A DNA stretch of 6,040 nucleotides from Planctomycetota bacterium (lineage in GTDB: Bacteria > Planctomycetota > UBA11346): the NCBI GenBank assembly GCA_007131555.1, contig SLQH01000514.1, positions 1 through 6,040 of the forward strand, in the 5' to 3' direction. Shown piece after piece: positions 5,117-6,040 of the stretch. Under the pieces are notes generated by a model that was given only the letters and a program-made list of their open reading frames with translations, did not search any database and was not told the DNA's origin. Both the position numbers and the translations under genes were made by a program. The number at the start of each line of letters is the position of its first letter. Position 1 is the stretch's first letter.

Positions 5117-6040
5117 ATGTCTCGTCTGTCTACCTTCATCTGTCTACTACTGGGCCTCGTGATGGTCACCCAGGCCGCAGAATCCCAGACACCACCCAGT
5201 GCCGATGAGGTCAAGGCCCTGGCCGGTCAAGGCGTGGCCTGGATGATCGAGCAACAACAGGAGGACGGCGCCTTCATCGCCAGCCCGGTCTTCCGCCTGG
5301 GCATCACCAGTGTCAGCACCCTGGCCCTGCTCGACTACGGCAAGACCATCGATGATGCCCCGGTGGCCAGGGCCGTGGCCTTCATCCGCCAGTTCGTCCA
5401 GGACGACGGCGGCATCTACAACCCGGCTGAGGGCCTGGGCTCGTACAACACCTCGCTGGCAACCCTGGTCTTGCTGCGCACCGGCACCGCCAAGGATGAC
5501 CCGGTGATCATCGGGGCCCAGAACTACCTCATTGGCGCCCAGAACACCGACCCCGAGTCGATCAACTACGGCGGCATCGGCTACGGCAGCCGGGGCGGCG
5601 GCAACGAAGACCTCAACAATACCGCCTATGCCGTAGAGGCCCTGGCGGCCAGCGGCCTGGATTCGGACCACCCGGCCATGCAGCGGGCCCTGCAGTTCAT
5701 CAGCCGCTGCCAGAACCTGTCCAGCCACAACGATATGGAATGGGCTGGCGAGGACGGCGGCGGAGTCTACTCACCGGACAGTTCCAAGGCCGGCGGCAGC
5801 TACCATGATGGCCACAGCGGCGAGGACCCGGTTGATCGCGGGACAGTCGGCCAGGCGGTGCGTCTGGAGAGCTACGGCACCATGACCTACAACCTGATCA
5901 CCTCGTTCCTGTACCTCCAGCTGGACCGCGAAGACCCCCGCCTCAAGGCCGCCTTCGACTGGGTCACTCGTCACTATTCCTTCGACCGCAATCCCGGCCT
6001 GGCCGAAGAGCGGGCCCGCCAGGGGCTGTTCTACTATTAC
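5117..6040 (+). CDS. Exported alpha/alpha-toroid (prenyltransferase/squalene-oxidase-repeat) protein, 3' end outside window
   Basis: 308 codons are visible with no stop before the edge. Residues 1-20 (MSRLSTFICLLLGLVMVTQA) are a Sec signal peptide with likely cleavage after TQA, so the protein acts outside the cytoplasm. The rest shows the repeated helix-pair pattern of the terpenoid cyclase/protein prenyltransferase toroid fold, with QxxDG/G-type turns: EQQQEDGAFI (45-54), FVQDDGGIY (93-101), NYGGIGYGSRGG (150-161) and GEDGGGVYSP (211-220). The block ESYGTMTYN (251-259) and the end GLAEERARQGLFYYY resemble a family of secreted toroid proteins common in Planctomycetes and relatives. I see neither the DxDD acid motif of triterpene cyclases nor the zinc ligands of protein prenyltransferases in the visible part, so a cyclase or prenyltransferase activity should not be assumed. 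The start is set by AAGGAG at 5104-5109. It is divergent from the propeller-like gene. Confidence 0.85.
   Translation, partial: MSRLSTFICLLLGLVMVTQAAESQTPPSADEVKALAGQGVAWMIEQQQEDGAFIASPVFRLGITSVSTLALLDYGKTIDDAPVARAVAFIRQFVQDDGGIYNPAEGLGSYNTSLATLVLLRTGTAKDDPVIIGAQNYLIGAQNTDPESINYGGIGYGSRGGGNEDLNNTAYAVEALAASGLDSDHPAMQRALQFISRCQNLSSHNDMEWAGEDGGGVYSPDSSKAGGSYHDGHSGEDPVDRGTVGQAVRLESYGTMTYNLITSFLYLQLDREDPRLKAAFDWVTRHYSFDRNPGLAEERARQGLFYYY

Overview
This is a GC-rich bacterial chromosomal segment with five protein-coding genes and an unusual amount of short palindromic repeat DNA in its gaps. The organism cannot be fixed from the sequence. The pairing of a secreted alpha/alpha-toroid ('squalene-hopene-cyclase-like') protein, a secreted PQQ/WD-propeller-like protein and a YprB-type RNase H-fold exonuclease is reminiscent of the Planctomycetes/Verrucomicrobia/Lentisphaerae world. 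That is a low-confidence inference from gene style only.

Layout. Bases 2-148 are the last 48 codons of dihydrolipoyl dehydrogenase (lpdA). They are followed immediately by an approximately 184-bp imperfect palindrome (copy 1 of a dispersed repeat, called HPR here). A two-gene plus-strand unit follows: a DEDDy 3'-5' exonuclease of YprB type (467-1306) and an OppF/DppF-type ABC ATPase (1361-2365). A shrunken HPR (copy 3) begins two bases after the ABC stop. It sits between that gene and a convergent minus-strand gene for a 691-residue exported protein that I do not recognise beyond propeller-like and helical regions (2442-4517).

The divergent gap 4518-5116 holds two unrelated palindromic elements side by side. 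One is a 168-bp MITE-like element with CTAG borders and 17-21 bp terminal inverted repeats (4562-4729). The other is a full-length HPR (copy 2, 4736-4912). A secreted toroid-fold gene starts at 5117 and runs off the right edge.

How the genes work together. No single pathway joins them. LpdA belongs to central metabolism (2-oxo acid dehydrogenase complexes). The exonuclease and ABC ATPase may be co-transcribed (54-bp gap), but no permease or binding protein is visible. The two exported proteins are transcribed divergently and could share a control region, which has been invaded by the two repeats.

The most interesting material is the HPR family. It has arms built of 7-bp units, and its two full copies differ by exactly one heptad in length. 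One copy forms part of the lpdA stop codon, and two direct copies bracket the exonuclease/ABC pair. Also notable are the palindromic MITE and an OppF-like ATPase that has lost three of the four cysteines of the usual C-terminal iron-sulfur site. I found no CRISPR array, tRNA, rRNA, transposase or defence system.
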